24,009 nucleotides of DNA from Magnaporthiopsis rhizophila (Eukaryota; Ascomycota; Sordariomycetes; Magnaporthales; Magnaporthaceae). The notes beneath the pieces are model-generated. The model worked only from the letters and a program-made list of their open reading frames with translations, did not search any database and was not told where the DNA came from. The translations under genes were made by a program, and so were the position numbers. The stretch lies in NCBI GenBank assembly GCA_003049465.1, contig PYSS01000237.1, positions 1 through 24,009 on the forward strand, read 5' to 3'. This document shows positions 1 to 10,721 of the stretch, piece after piece (within the stretch, counting starts at the first letter, position 1; each line of letters begins with the position of its first letter).

Positions 1-640
1 GTGCTGGAGGGAGAGACATGTGTTGCGGCAGGGTGGTGCGGGCAGAAGCGCGAGCAAGTATGAGGTTCTGAACCAAAGTACCGTTTCCCTCCGGTCCCTC
101 CAGGATCTTTGCCTAGGGGCTCGGCGAGAGCTCGCACTCGACAGCGGCGGGACGGGCGAGAAGACGAGCGATCCGGACCCGTGCCGCAATCCTCCAAGTC
201 GGTTGCCAACCAGCAAGGAGCCCCTGCTATTGACTCGCTCTGGGCCCCCTGTTGTCGCCAACGTCCCTCCGGTTGTCCTTAGCCACTCCGCCCAACCCCG
301 GCCGACGCCATGAGACGGGCGGCTTCAGGACGACCACTTAGAAAGACCCCATATACGCTGGCCCCGCTGGCGGGTTCCCTTGAGGTGGTGGCGACATGAC
401 CTGGATGGGTCTTAACGATAAGAACCCAAACGGTGGGTTGAAGGTACGCCCGGGGCTACCTGGTTGGTGGCAGAAGTGCCGGCTGGGCAGGAAGTGATTG
501 GGAGTGGGCGCGAGGAGAGCTAGACGGCGCTAAATTCGATCGGGTGGGGCACACAGTTTAGGCCAGACAGCACGCCATCGCTGTCGAGAGCTCCTGCCTT
601 GCTCACGAATCTCCCAAGCGGCTCATGTGCCCGGCCTGCC

Positions 641-670
641 AAATAAAAAAAAATTAAAAAAAAAAAAAAA
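641..670. repeat. A-rich tract
   Basis: A nearly pure adenine stretch: a run of nine A, then TT, then fifteen A. It could be a simple low-complexity tract or the A-tail of an old retroposed sequence. No target-site duplication or retroelement protein is recognisable beside it. Confidence 0.7.
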
Positions 671-3319
671 CACCATGATGGATTCGGATCCTTTCACACT
701 CAGTGATCTCCCACACGACCTTAGCTGTTCAATCCAACGCTGGAATGGCTTCAGTCAACCCCTCCAAGCCCCACCATCGTCGTATTCGACGCACTCCAGA
801 ACCATGGTTTGTTGTGCTTGCATCAGGCAAACGCCCAAAGAGGACGTTGCTCCCAGCTCGCCAACCGGCCTCCGATGTGAACCCCGACTGGCGCCCAAGT
901 ACTGCCAAGACCTTCGGCGATAGCGACAAGTCATCAAAGCGTCGGGAGTGGTCCATTTGGTAACGCCAAGCCCTGTCGGGTTTACGGACGTCAGGTGCGC
1001 CAAGCTCTCCGCCCATGCTATCAAGCCAAGGGTCTTAATTGCGGCCTTCCTCTTTCGGAACTGAGCGCGCGCTTTTGTGCCGCTCCAGTGCGACGATGCG
1101 AGACAGTCGTAGGCCGAAATCACAACACCGCAGAGGTATCGATCAGCCGGTCGTTAAGACGGCAATACGACAGCGCATCGCATCTGCCGAGACCGCCGAC
1201 TCCGGACGGAGCATGATATCGGCGGGGCTCCCCCGCGCTATCTCTGTCCGCCCCATTGCGTGACGAACCTGATCGGTCTCTTGCAGCACCCCTGTAGGTA
1301 CTGTCTTTCATTCAAGCGCTACGTTTGGCTCATTTTCCGACCCGACGAAGCGCGAACTTTGGTCCGTCAGGATCACCACCCCGGCTTGTGATCCTCACAA
1401 ATCCCGTCTTCGGACCAGCTCATACGCCAATGATAACCCTAAAATTATCGACTACTTTATCGCTGACGCCGAGACCACCGCCAACCGCCGCCAAGGACGG
1501 CAGGCTACCAACACGCCCGAACCACTCAGGCCGTCAGCCACTCATGTCTCCAGGTTCAATTTCTCCGTCTCAGCCGTCAAGAGGAAAGTGCCTCGCTCCA
1601 TCACGGGACTAGACGGGGTCCCCGCGACGCCGTACATAGGTACCTACGCACAGAAGTGCCTCCTGTGGAATCCTCCGATTGCCCCAAATGGGCAGGCAGG
1701 CCCCCATTGCCTCACGCAGTGCAACCCCGCGTGACACGCCCACCAATGATGCTCCGCCAATGCCGTAGCCGTTCGTTGATCTTATCTCTTGTCCCTTTTG
1801 TGCGGGCCCCCGATCTGACATCCCAGCAACTCGCTCGCATTAGCGAGTTGGGGCGAGCTACCGATCTTTGCCCCCTTTCGGAGCCAATATTCACTTGCTC
1901 CCTGCCTTGTGATCCCAAGGCTCAACGCTTCCAAACTTATACGTAGAAAACAGGGGCAGATATGCGGCGCAACCCACCATGACGATACGAGCGGCAACGT
2001 GCTAATTATGTTTAGAGCTCGGTGAGCTGATTGAAGACTTCCATCGGGGCAGTCGCCTTCCTTCTTTGAACGAGCGCCCGTTCGGTTTGGGAAGGAGACT
2101 TGGACGAGACCCGCCCGTAGCCGCTGGCCGAACACAATGTAGTCCGGAGATATCATTATTTTGTTAAGCGTCACGACGGTTGCTTTATCGAGGCCTGATG
2201 CTGAATCCTTGTGTCAGGGATGGATGCAGCGTTTTCCACCTCCCGTTTCCGGCTGCCGAGATTCAAAGCTATTACATCCTTCTGCCAACTTTTCGTTTGG
2301 TGTTAAAGATAACGGATCGAGGAGTCTCGGATGTCATTAGTAAAAAGAGAAAGTCATAGGTAATTAGGGAAACACCTTCCCATTACAGGTGCTGACCGAC
2401 GGCGGACGCGTGTGAAAGCGCAGGTCCATGTCGTTCACCTTTTAAAAGCCGTGAGCGAATCACACTTTCGCACCACGTTCGCCGACGAGCTAGTTGATTC
2501 CAGTAACCGGCATGAGGCTCAATCGGCACGTCCCGCCGTACCTGCAGAGATGGATGGCTGTCATGTCATCCCTGGCTTCCCCTTGCCTAGCTGCTGATTA
2601 TGACCAATCACGGGAGGCGTCTCTGGCTCTCCGATGTGCCCATCGGCGAGCTGATCCGGGTTTAGGCTGGGTGGTGGGTGGATGGGCGGCCTCCGGGTAA
2701 AGGATCCGGTTCCGTTGGACGTATGGCTGGTGAGAGCGGGCTGTTGGATGTCCTCTTATTGGTGCCGATGCTTTCCTGCAGCCCAACCTGGCTTTGGCGC
2801 TTGACTGGGCGTGTGCGGAGCCGTGCCCTGGCTGTCATCCCCGGCGATGGAGTTTATGAGCTCTATGATTCCGTGAGCGGCATGGCGTAGGGACTAGGGA
2901 CTTGGCCACATGAATCTTGGTAACCCGCTACTTGTGATTTCAGGAAAATTGTGGTGAGAACCAAACCCACGTGATCACAACGCTATGAATTATCTCCGCT
3001 CCCGGCTCGCATTGGCATCAGTCAGGATCTGTAAAGCTGATTATTACCCTAAATAGCTTTCAACTAATTACGTAGTTTTAAATTTTTGGCATGGTATTTA
3101 GTGATTGGCCCTGTCAGTTTTAAGATGCAAAAAACTTCTGGCTGCCGTATATCTAAGAGCCGAACATGCCACACCACTGTATGCTCGCAACAGGTGCAAG
3201 CACCCTTCCCGTGACCCACAGAACCCTTTCATATAGAAACGACAAACAGAATGTATTTGGGCACTGCCAGTTTTTTAAGTGCCGCGTTTGCCGATTATGT
3301 AGGCCTCGTCTCACAAAGG

Positions 3320-3370
<51 letters not shown>

Positions 3371-3371
3371 N

Positions 3372-3404
<33 letters not shown>
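3320..3404. repeat. long poly(A) tract with an ambiguous base
   Basis: About 85 consecutive adenines, interrupted only by an N at 3371 and followed by a short purine stretch up to about 3416. Tracts this long are hard to sequence and assemble, so length and flanking contiguity are uncertain. It may be a retroposon tail or mark a weak assembly join. Lysine- or phenylalanine-rich frames crossing it are artefacts. Confidence 0.85.
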
Positions 3405-3406
<2 letters not shown>

Positions 3407-6277
3407 AAAAGAAAAATCTACGTGAACCTCTCTCCGCAACACTCAACGGAAACTCCTCACCTACCATTGAATATGACTACTAAATGCACCCAGTTAGCTA
3501 TGGATGAGGCGCCGACCAACCCCTGCTTGTTCTAACAAAGACGGGGAAATCGTGCCATTATCAGGTCCGCCGCTCCGGTAGTCGGCAGCTATCTCAAATA
3601 CGCCCTCTCTTCTACCACCAAATACCACATAGCTCCCTTAAGACAAGTTGACCCTCCAGCTTGACCAATATTGCCTTTTAACAGCTGCAAAGGCCGTGCA
3701 ACTACTGCCGGTGTCAATGCCTCCAAAATTCTCCAGACGGCCGTCTCGAGTGACAACATCTTTAGGGCATGGCAAAGCTTATGAAATGACGTCCACATTT
3801 CCCCTCTTCCCCTCTCGCATCAAGATGGTCGGGGCACAACAGGATTCTTAGCAGTGTTTTGGAGCCGCGAACAATAGGACTGTGATTTGCTCTGGCTCAC
3901 TTGATGAGGGGTGATGCTGTCGTGGCCGTCAGTGTAAGCTTACGTCAGTTCGCGGGCCGGGATCACGGCATGCCCGTGGCTCTGTCGCCCCGCCTTTGAC
4001 CACACATGGCCCCACTGCTGCTGTCGCCGTCTGGTGTCCTCGCCATCCTTGGCACTGCTGGGCTTCGTTTTGAGGCCGTGCTCCTTGCTCTTCCATTCGG
4101 CAATGGTCCAAACCATGTCGCCGGTCAAGCTACCAGAGTTTTGTCAGGCAGGATGGGAACTTGCACTGTGCGCGCCCGTGTTGGTAGGCACGGGTAACCA
4201 CCATCAAGATCGCTTGCCCGTTTTCCCATGAGAGATTGTCTTCTGCCTGCCCAACGCTCCTTTGCAGTCTTCAACCGCGCCATCCCAAGGAAAGCAGATC
4301 AGCGTGGAAGCCATCATCAGCCCAATTGCCCGCCCGGCAAAGTTACCAACGACAGTCGAACCCCACACCACGTCGATCGGCGGCCAGCCTCCTCATACTC
4401 GCACGCAACACAGGCCCGGATCCAAACCCTCAAGACAATGGCCGCAGAGTAAAATCGTTCAAGATTTCGCATCCAGAGCCTGTGGGACGGTACGGAGAGA
4501 TTGCTTCCCGGCACTTCACTATCGATGATGCGGGCGTGAATGCTCGTTCTACCAATAACAGTCTTCTGTAGCAGGAATGGACAACGTGCTGGGAGCCTAA
4601 TTCGCGCAGCAGCCCGAGGCCAAATCGGGGGAGAACAGCCGGAAGAGATCGCACCCCTCATCGACGCACATGGAAAGGACCAACATAGGCCTACTGCTAT
4701 GTGCCCCAGTGTACGGGTAGGATAAATCCCGATGTTATGGCATCACAGTTACGCTCGGCATGCTCGCGGACCACCGTAGCCGCCCGCCCTCCCTCATCGG
4801 GGAGCTCAGGGACACGCCAAGCTTGCCGCCGAGACTCGCCCGCCTCCATACGTTTAGCGTAAAGATGGAGACGCACCGCTCCCTCCGCTAACTGTTTGCA
4901 GTGCTGACAGACTACACTCTGGCCGAGATACTGCCCGGTCTTTGCCGTCTGCGGGCCGCCCCAGCCCCAGCCGTCATGGCGCTCGTACGGCACTAGCCGC
5001 CACGAGGCGAGCGGCTGATTACGTGAGGGGCTAAGGAGGCTGAGGTGTGCAGGCAAGCACATTGACCTACTGTTAGCCGGACCTTCTTTGCGGAGCCAGA
5101 GCAGCTGATAGGACATCGAGCGGCTCGGGCCGAAGCGAAGACGTCAGGTGAAGGCGAGGACGAAAGATGTTGGTTGCGGTCCTGGTGTGGATCAACGACG
5201 CTCAGCTATCCCGAGACGCGAGATACTGACCACGAGGATCATTAAACGGGGCCTTGGGCTGGCCATCACTGATGCCTCCTCGCGTGACCGCGACCTTCAG
5301 GCTTATGAAGCCTAGTGGTGTAGGTAGAGCGGTACAGCGTACAAACCGCCGACGGCTCGCCGAGGTTGGAGTTGGGAATTAGGGCCGCATGCCGGGTTTG
5401 CAAGACCCCTCACCCATGCATCCCCCGCCATGCAGGAACCTGAGAGCCCGCGAAGGCCTAATATCCGGGCTCGAACCGGTTGAAGGGCGTTATGCCGGCC
5501 CGGATTACAGCCGCCCTCCTGGACGCCCCATGTTAGCAGAGTGAATAGCATCCTGTCCACAGGGTGTTGCTCCCAACTGTGTGTCCCTGTTGGGCTTTTT
5601 TGTTCTCGTTCACTATTTAAACGGTTGGAAAGCTTGCCACGCTTAATATGAACCCTACACAGCTCGCTGAGGCCAGCTGCCTGGTCTGGTACCACTCCTC
5701 GCCAGGGACCACCCAGGGCCGAACCGCCGTAGATACGAAGGCTCCATCCCCATCGAGTGCCGACGCGAGGGAACAGTAATGGCCGAGGGAGCGGCCCAAA
5801 ACGAGGGCCGCCCCGTGGAGCGGGATACAACCAACGGATCGATGACGAAGAGGGATCGAGCTTGCGATAGCCATGCCGGGGATTGAAGGGCTGTGGAAGG
5901 CGAGAAACGACGACTGTTGAGCGGGAAGCGCCGGGAACATACCTACCGTGGCACCCTTTTGAGATGATAGAGCTCTATGAGGTATTCGGTTATCCCTCGG
6001 ATGCTGCTAAACGGCCTTTTCCGCTACAAGCCCACTTGGAAGCCGAGCCGGTACAAATTCCGATTGGACGCAGCATCATGGAGGCTGATATCTCTATAAC
6101 AGTGACCTGGCTCAGCGGGGCCGAGCGTGGCGCTGGCTCCCCGGCATACCCGCTCCTGCACCCAGACCGAGACGGTGCGGACCGCTACAGCCGTGACTCG
6201 GTGGCCGACGAGAGCCGCACACACGACGCTGTCAGACATGTTGACTCCCGATAACCACGGGGTTCCGGCGGCCCGAG

Positions 6278-7335
6278 AACGACTACCTTGTAAATGCGGA
6301 CATTGAGCGCCTGGCGGCTACTTCTTCTCGATCCCCTGGACTCACGTCCTGCCTTCGTGCTCAAGGGCTCGCCCGTCAACAAAGACGGGCCTGGGACACT
6401 ACGACGACCTGATCAACTTCGCCACCGAGAAGGGGTATGGAGCCACACATGACGCTGCTACAATTTGACACGCTGTGGCGGTTCTAGGCCAACACGGCGC
6501 GACACAAGCCGCCCATCGGCTACATGGAAGGCGCATTCGGGCACCCAACACTACGGCAAGGTGGCCATAATGCACTATGCGGACCAGGGGTCGGTGTGGT
6601 TCACGTTGAACGAGCACGCGTGACTGTTACCAGCCCTACCACGACGAGGACCGGGGCCGGGGTGTCGCTCGAGTCCAACGATAATTTCAGGCTACCGCGC
6701 GACGGAGGACGTGGCAGCGGCGAATTACTCCAGCGAGTCCCAGCTGGTGACGGTTGCCAGCCCCGTCTTCCTGGGCTGCGACTACCGGACGCCTTGGAAA
6801 CGACGGTCCCAAACCCAGGTATGTGCCACTTGCAGCCAAGGACCTGATCTACCTCAACTGCACGGTCGACATCATGGCCATCGACCCCTACACGGCGACA
6901 CGGCCGAACGAGGGCGCCGCGTCGTGCGCGGCCAACGCGACATGTCCTACTGCGTATGGCAGGACAGCAACAAGACAACAGCAGATTGGAGCATTTGCTG
7001 CCTTCAACGTCGTACGAACACACAACGTCGACGTTTCTCAAATATACCTGTGGAACACACTCCGGCACCCCTCGTCGTCATGGCCGAGGTTGGGTTTTCC
7101 CGTCTTGGGGCGACCCGACAAGGCCGGTTGTTCGATTAGCCGCGCGGCGGCTACTACCGCAGAGGTGCTCCGGGCCGTGTGGGAAGACGGCATGTGCCTT
7201 TGCTGACACGGGAGTTGTGCGGCTATGCGCAGCGCTTCGGGCTCTAGACCATCGACCGGACGATCGCGGAGCGGCTAGGGCTAGAAGAAGAGCGTTTTTC
7301 GACCCTTGTCGAGCTTCGCGGCGGCAAGCGCGCAG
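6278..7335 (+). pseudogene. glycoside hydrolase family 1 (beta-glucosidase-like) pseudogene
   Basis: Read across shifting frames, this stretch follows the order of GH1 landmarks. First comes DYLVNADIERLAA then YFFSIPWTHVLP (about 6280-6345). Next are HYDDLINF (about 6399) and MHYADQGSVWFTLNE (about 6570-6614), where NEH replaces the usual NEP acid/base motif. Then DLIYLNCTVDIMAIDPYTA (about 6841-6897), YLWNTLRHP (about 7045-7071) and VVMAEVGF (about 7074-7097), whose Glu fits the nucleophile. The remnant ends with EVLRAVWEDG and FGL-stop-TIDRT (7226-7255). Active GH1 enzymes hydrolyse beta-glycosides. Repeated frame changes and stops rule out a functional product. A proline-rich N-terminal region may reach back to about 5920. 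The assignment rests on remembered family motifs. Confidence 0.72.
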
Positions 7336-8100
7336 CCGAGTAAGATGACGTCGGGGCCGGGGTGAGGAAAATAGGATAGGGTCGCGAGTACGGGACCTGC
7401 ATCATCCTGGTTCCTGCCCCTTTTGCCAAACCAGACGAATCACTGGTGGCATTTCTCGTCTAAAGGTTCCAGCAATCGGGCTCAGACGTCAGCACCGACG
7501 ATAGCTAGGTAAATTGGATAAGGAGGAAAAGAAAAAAAAAAAAAAAAAAAAGGCCGTCCTGTCAGCTCGTTACAGCTACAGAACATAAGCGAGCGACAGA
7601 TTTGGGGCGGAATCCCGATGATGGCGATAACTGGGGTCCCTGCAGCCCCCGGCGATAACCGATTCCTGCAGATCCCGTCGCGGCTTCGGGAAAGAGCCGA
7701 CTAAGAGCGAACGCGGGGCGGATCATCGGAGTCCTCTGTCTTTCTTGACCCCGACAGAACCTATCCAGGGGCAATTTTTTTTTCTCAAACCCCCCCGCTA
7801 ACCTCGCTCGCTTCCGTGTCGCCTGATGCGCGTGTGCACCTTACTGATCGACCTCCCTCCCTCGCTCTTTGTGCAAGGCCAGCAGCTAGTCCGAGCGCGC
7901 CGACGTCTCGCTCCGGCTTGTCGCGAGTGCCGAAGCCCGACGCGCGAGAATGGTGCGCCCGCGGGATTTGGGAGAGCTGCCCGAAGATAGATATATCAGC
8001 ATGCTTGGCCTTGGATCATGGGTGAAGATGCCGTTGTGCAAGTCAACACTTTGATAGCATCTTTCAGAGCACTTGAGCATCTCGTCACAGCAACCATCCT
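7336..8100. other. intergenic stretch with A20 tract
   Basis: This stretch lies between the GH1 relic and the monooxygenase promoter. It contains a run of 20 A (7532-7551), a short T-run near 7777-7786 followed by a C-run, and no recognisable coding sequence. The part next to the monooxygenase presumably holds its upstream regulatory sequence, but I see no specific operator. Confidence 0.5.
7532..7551. repeat. A20 homopolymer
   Basis: Twenty consecutive adenines preceded by a purine-rich stretch (GGAGGAAAAG). It is a low-complexity tract with no recognisable element attached. Confidence 0.8.
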
Positions 8101-8104
8101 ACAA

Positions 8105-8115
8105 TATATATAAAG
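8105..8115 (+). promoter_or_regulatory. TATA-like element of the FAD monooxygenase gene
   Basis: The sequence TATATATAAAG lies 28 nt upstream of the ATG at 8143. The position suggests a core promoter element with a very short 5' leader, or one serving a start site very close to the ATG. This rests on motif and position only. Confidence 0.45.
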
Positions 8116-8142
8116 AAAAATAAACGCGTTCACACCATCCCA

Positions 8143-9678
8143 ATGTCGCTCACAAAGCCCCACGTCCTCATCATCGGCGCCGGCATCGGCGGCCTGGCGC
8201 TGGCGCAGATGCTGCGACGGCGCGGCATCCCCTTCTCCGTCTTCGAGCGCGGCGACACCGAGGATGACGGGGCAAAAAACGTACACCACCACCACCACCA
8301 CCACCACCACCACAACCACCACCACCAGGGCTGGGCCATCGCGTTGCACAGCGTGCTGACGAACCTGGTGGCGGCGCTGCCGGACGACCTGCCGCCGCTG
8401 GCCGAGTCGGTCAGCCACCTCCGGGCCATGGGCAACGTGTCGGCCGAGATTGTGCTCTACCCGCTGGAGGAGAGCGGCAAAGTTGCGGGCGCCATCAGGC
8501 TGGGCGACGACGGCACCGGCACGCGACTGGTGCGGGCGAACCGGGCGCTGCTGCGCAGGTACCTGCGCACCAACATCGAGGTGCGGTACAACAAGAGGGC
8601 CGTCACGGCGACACAGGACGGCGGCGACACAGTCACGGTGACGTTTGAGGACGGCACGTCGGCGCAGGGGGATATCCTGGTCGGCGCCGACGGGGTGCAT
8701 AGCGCAGGTGGGTTGTTTCTCCCTCTTTATTCTCATCTCATTTCCCATTTGAACCTTGTCCCCTTTTCATGCCCTTCCGTCTTTTATTGTTATGCCAATA
8801 TCATAACATACATGCAATTCTAACGTCTCCTCCTCCTCTCCTACGCAACAGTCCGCAGGGCCCTGGTTCCCGGTCCGGACCTGCTCCAGACGCTCCCGTT
8901 CGGGTCCATCACGGGCGAGGTGACGCTGTCGGGCGCGGACATGAAGCGGCAGATGGCGCTGGGCCGGTCGGCGTACATCCTGCGTCCTACGCGGCCCGGG
9001 TCGCGCGGCCAGTTCTTCGCGGGCACCAACATCGTGCACGAGGGCGCCGGGTCGGCCGACTTTTACTGGATGATGCTCTTCCCGGAGGAGGAGGAAGCGG
9101 ACGAGAAGAACAAAACGGACCCGGCCGACTTGACCAAGCACTGGCACGTCACCTCGTCGCGCGCCGACCTGCTCGAGCGCGCCGTGGCCGAGGCCAGCCT
9201 GATGGACCCGGCCCTGTCCGAGGTGGTGCGCCTGACGCCGGCCGACGGCATCTTCAAGCCGCCCATCGTCTACAGCGCCCTGCATCTGCCGAGCCTCCCC
9301 GTCGGGCGGATGACGCTCCTCGGCGATGCTGCGCATTCCATGCCTCCCTGTACGTATCTCCCCGATTGGACTATAACTCTGTGCTTTGGTATTTTTTTTT
9401 TATTTTTTTTTGCTCCGTGTGAACTAATAAAATGACGACCGATAAAACCAGTCCGCGGCGAAGGCGGCGTCAACGCCCTCATGGACGCGCTCAGGCTCGG
9501 CGAGGCCATCGGCAAGATCGCCTCGGGAGATGCGGAGATCGGCCCCGCCATGGAGGAGTACCAGAAGGAGATGCTGGAGCGCGGAAACAGGGCCGTCACC
9601 AGGTCGGTCGAGGCCGTGGGGCAAGACTTTCGCACGCTAGACCTGTTCAAGGGCGTGCAGTCTCCTCCGGTCTCGTAA
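8143..9678 (+). CDS. FAD-dependent monooxygenase (class A, PF01494-like), three exons
   Basis: Inferred CDS: join(8143..8707, 8852..9349, 9452..9678), giving 429 residues. The N-terminal dinucleotide-binding motif GAGIGG is at residues 12-17, the GADGVHS motif (DG box) at 181-187, and the LLGDAAHSMPP motif (GD box) at 344-354. These are the three FAD/NAD(P)H-binding signatures of aromatic-ring and related hydroxylases. Introns of 144 nt (GTGGGT...CAG) and 102 nt (GTACGT...CAG) restore DGVHSAVRRALVPG and MPPFRGEGGVNALMD across the junctions. The substrate is not predictable, and no secretion signal is seen. Residues 47-62 form a histidine tract (ten His, Asn, three His) just before the conserved QGWAIALH segment. 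The ATG at 8143 immediately precedes the Rossmann beta strand, so the start is well placed. A permease gene follows in the same direction. Confidence 0.88.
8281..8328 (+). repeat. CAC trinucleotide microsatellite encoding a His tract, or a 48-nt intron
   Basis: The 48 nt consist almost wholly of CAC codons with one AAC, opening with GTA and closing with CAG. Translated in frame they add Val, ten His, Asn, three His and Gln to the monooxygenase. The segment begins GT and ends AG and is a multiple of three, so it could also be a very short intron, although no CTAAC-like branch site is visible. The closing CAG supplies the Gln of what I recall as a conserved QGWAIALH segment, which favours coding. 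Confidence 0.75.
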
Positions 9679-10721
9679 GCGGAGGGTTTTGACTTGGTGG
9701 TCTTTTTGTGTTGACATGTATTTCTGCTACCTGTACTCCCTGCTCCATTTACGCCTTTTGCGTCATTGTGCATCGGATCGAACTGCCCATCATCCCGTCC
9801 GCCGCGCGCCCTTGGAGCCGTTATTAATTAGCACCGTTATCGCCCACACTAGATCGGAAGTTCGCGCTTCTAAATGGCCGATGGTGGACCACCCACCATC
9901 CATCCATTTTCTTGCCATGTGAGTGTCTGGTGTGGGGTGGCGTGGGTGGGAGCGACTAGCACCGCTTTTCAGGCTTTTCTGAGAACGCCACATGCACCCC
10001 TTGACTTCGTCACGGCACTTGGATCTCTACCTACCCAGCCGGGAGTGGCTTGTCAGGGCATCAGTCTCGACTCGGAAATACAACATTAAAACAAATTGGC
10101 TTCCCCCCCTTTTAAGTTGAAGTAATTCGCAAAACCTTCGCATAGCACTTGGTCCAAGCCTGCTATTTCTTTTTCCCGTCCGTTCTGTTCAGCCCTCTCC
10201 ACACGCGCCGAGACGTTGCGATGACTCGTGGGGCGGGTAGGGCGGCTTTCAGGGCTTGGCGGAGCTGCGATGCCTTCAGTAAATGGTGGTCACATCGATG
10301 GATGTTTTCCGTGTCTGGAATACAGGCTACCCCTCGGTGGGATTTTTGTTGGCTGTCACTCTGTGTGTCAAATGCTCCAACCACGGCGCGGCCAACGGCG
10401 CGGCGCAGTGGGAGTTAGCCACTCCCCCCTGGGATGATGCCCCAGGAAACTTGGCATTGAGGTCTCGTTCAACAAAAAAGGGCCCCGTTTGCCAGTGGGC
10501 CGTATTTCCCAGGCGCGTCCTATTTTGGGTTCCGGTCACGACCAAAGTTAAACCGAGCGGCGTTACCGAGAACCCCTCACTCCTCTCACACCCTACATAA
10601 AAGATCCAGCCGAGTCGGCACTGTTTGTCGACTCGGATTCCCGAGGACACGGCTCCGCGTCCTCGCCCGCCCGCCTACGACAACAGTCCATGTCCATCTA
10701 TCCGACGAGGCAACAGATAAG
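9679..10721. other. intergenic region between monooxygenase and permease
   Basis: About 1.04 kb without a recognisable gene; the open frames in it are short and motif-free. It should hold the 3' end of the monooxygenase transcript and the permease promoter. A TATA-like sequence TACATAAAAG lies at 10594-10603, about 120 nt upstream of the permease ATG. Confidence 0.5.
10594..10603 (+). promoter_or_regulatory. TATA-like element upstream of the permease gene
   Basis: TACATAAAAG lies about 120 nt before the ATG at 10722. This spacing fits a core promoter with a 5' leader of roughly 90 nt. Support is by motif and position only. Confidence 0.3.

Larger units (their letters stand above)
1..5880. 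other. gene-poor stretch without recognisable genes
   Basis: No reading frame in this stretch matches a family I recognise, and none exceeds about 170 codons. Open stretches on both strands are short and overlapping and lack conserved motifs. Two A-rich tracts occur (about 641-670 and 3320-3404). Two minus-strand frames look slightly more protein-like: 4128-3940, and 5116-4697, which carries a C-x2-C motif within about 70 residues of balanced composition. I cannot assign either. The stretch is not obviously AT-rich, so heavy RIP is not visible by eye. It is most simply non-coding or deeply decayed DNA. Confidence 0.5.

Noticed and set aside
3153..3535. Lysine-rich and phenylalanine-rich frames across the poly(A) tract
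   Set aside because: They are translations of a homopolymer with an N and short random flanks.
5440..5520. tRNA B-box-like GGTTCGAGCCC on the minus strand near 5475-5465
   Set aside because: A short T-arm can be drawn, but no pairing acceptor stem, A box or anticodon arm is found at the right distance.
7996..8748. 250-codon minus-strand frame with a poly-Val/Trp tract
   Set aside because: It is the antisense shadow of the monooxygenase and its CAC microsatellite; it lacks any domain.
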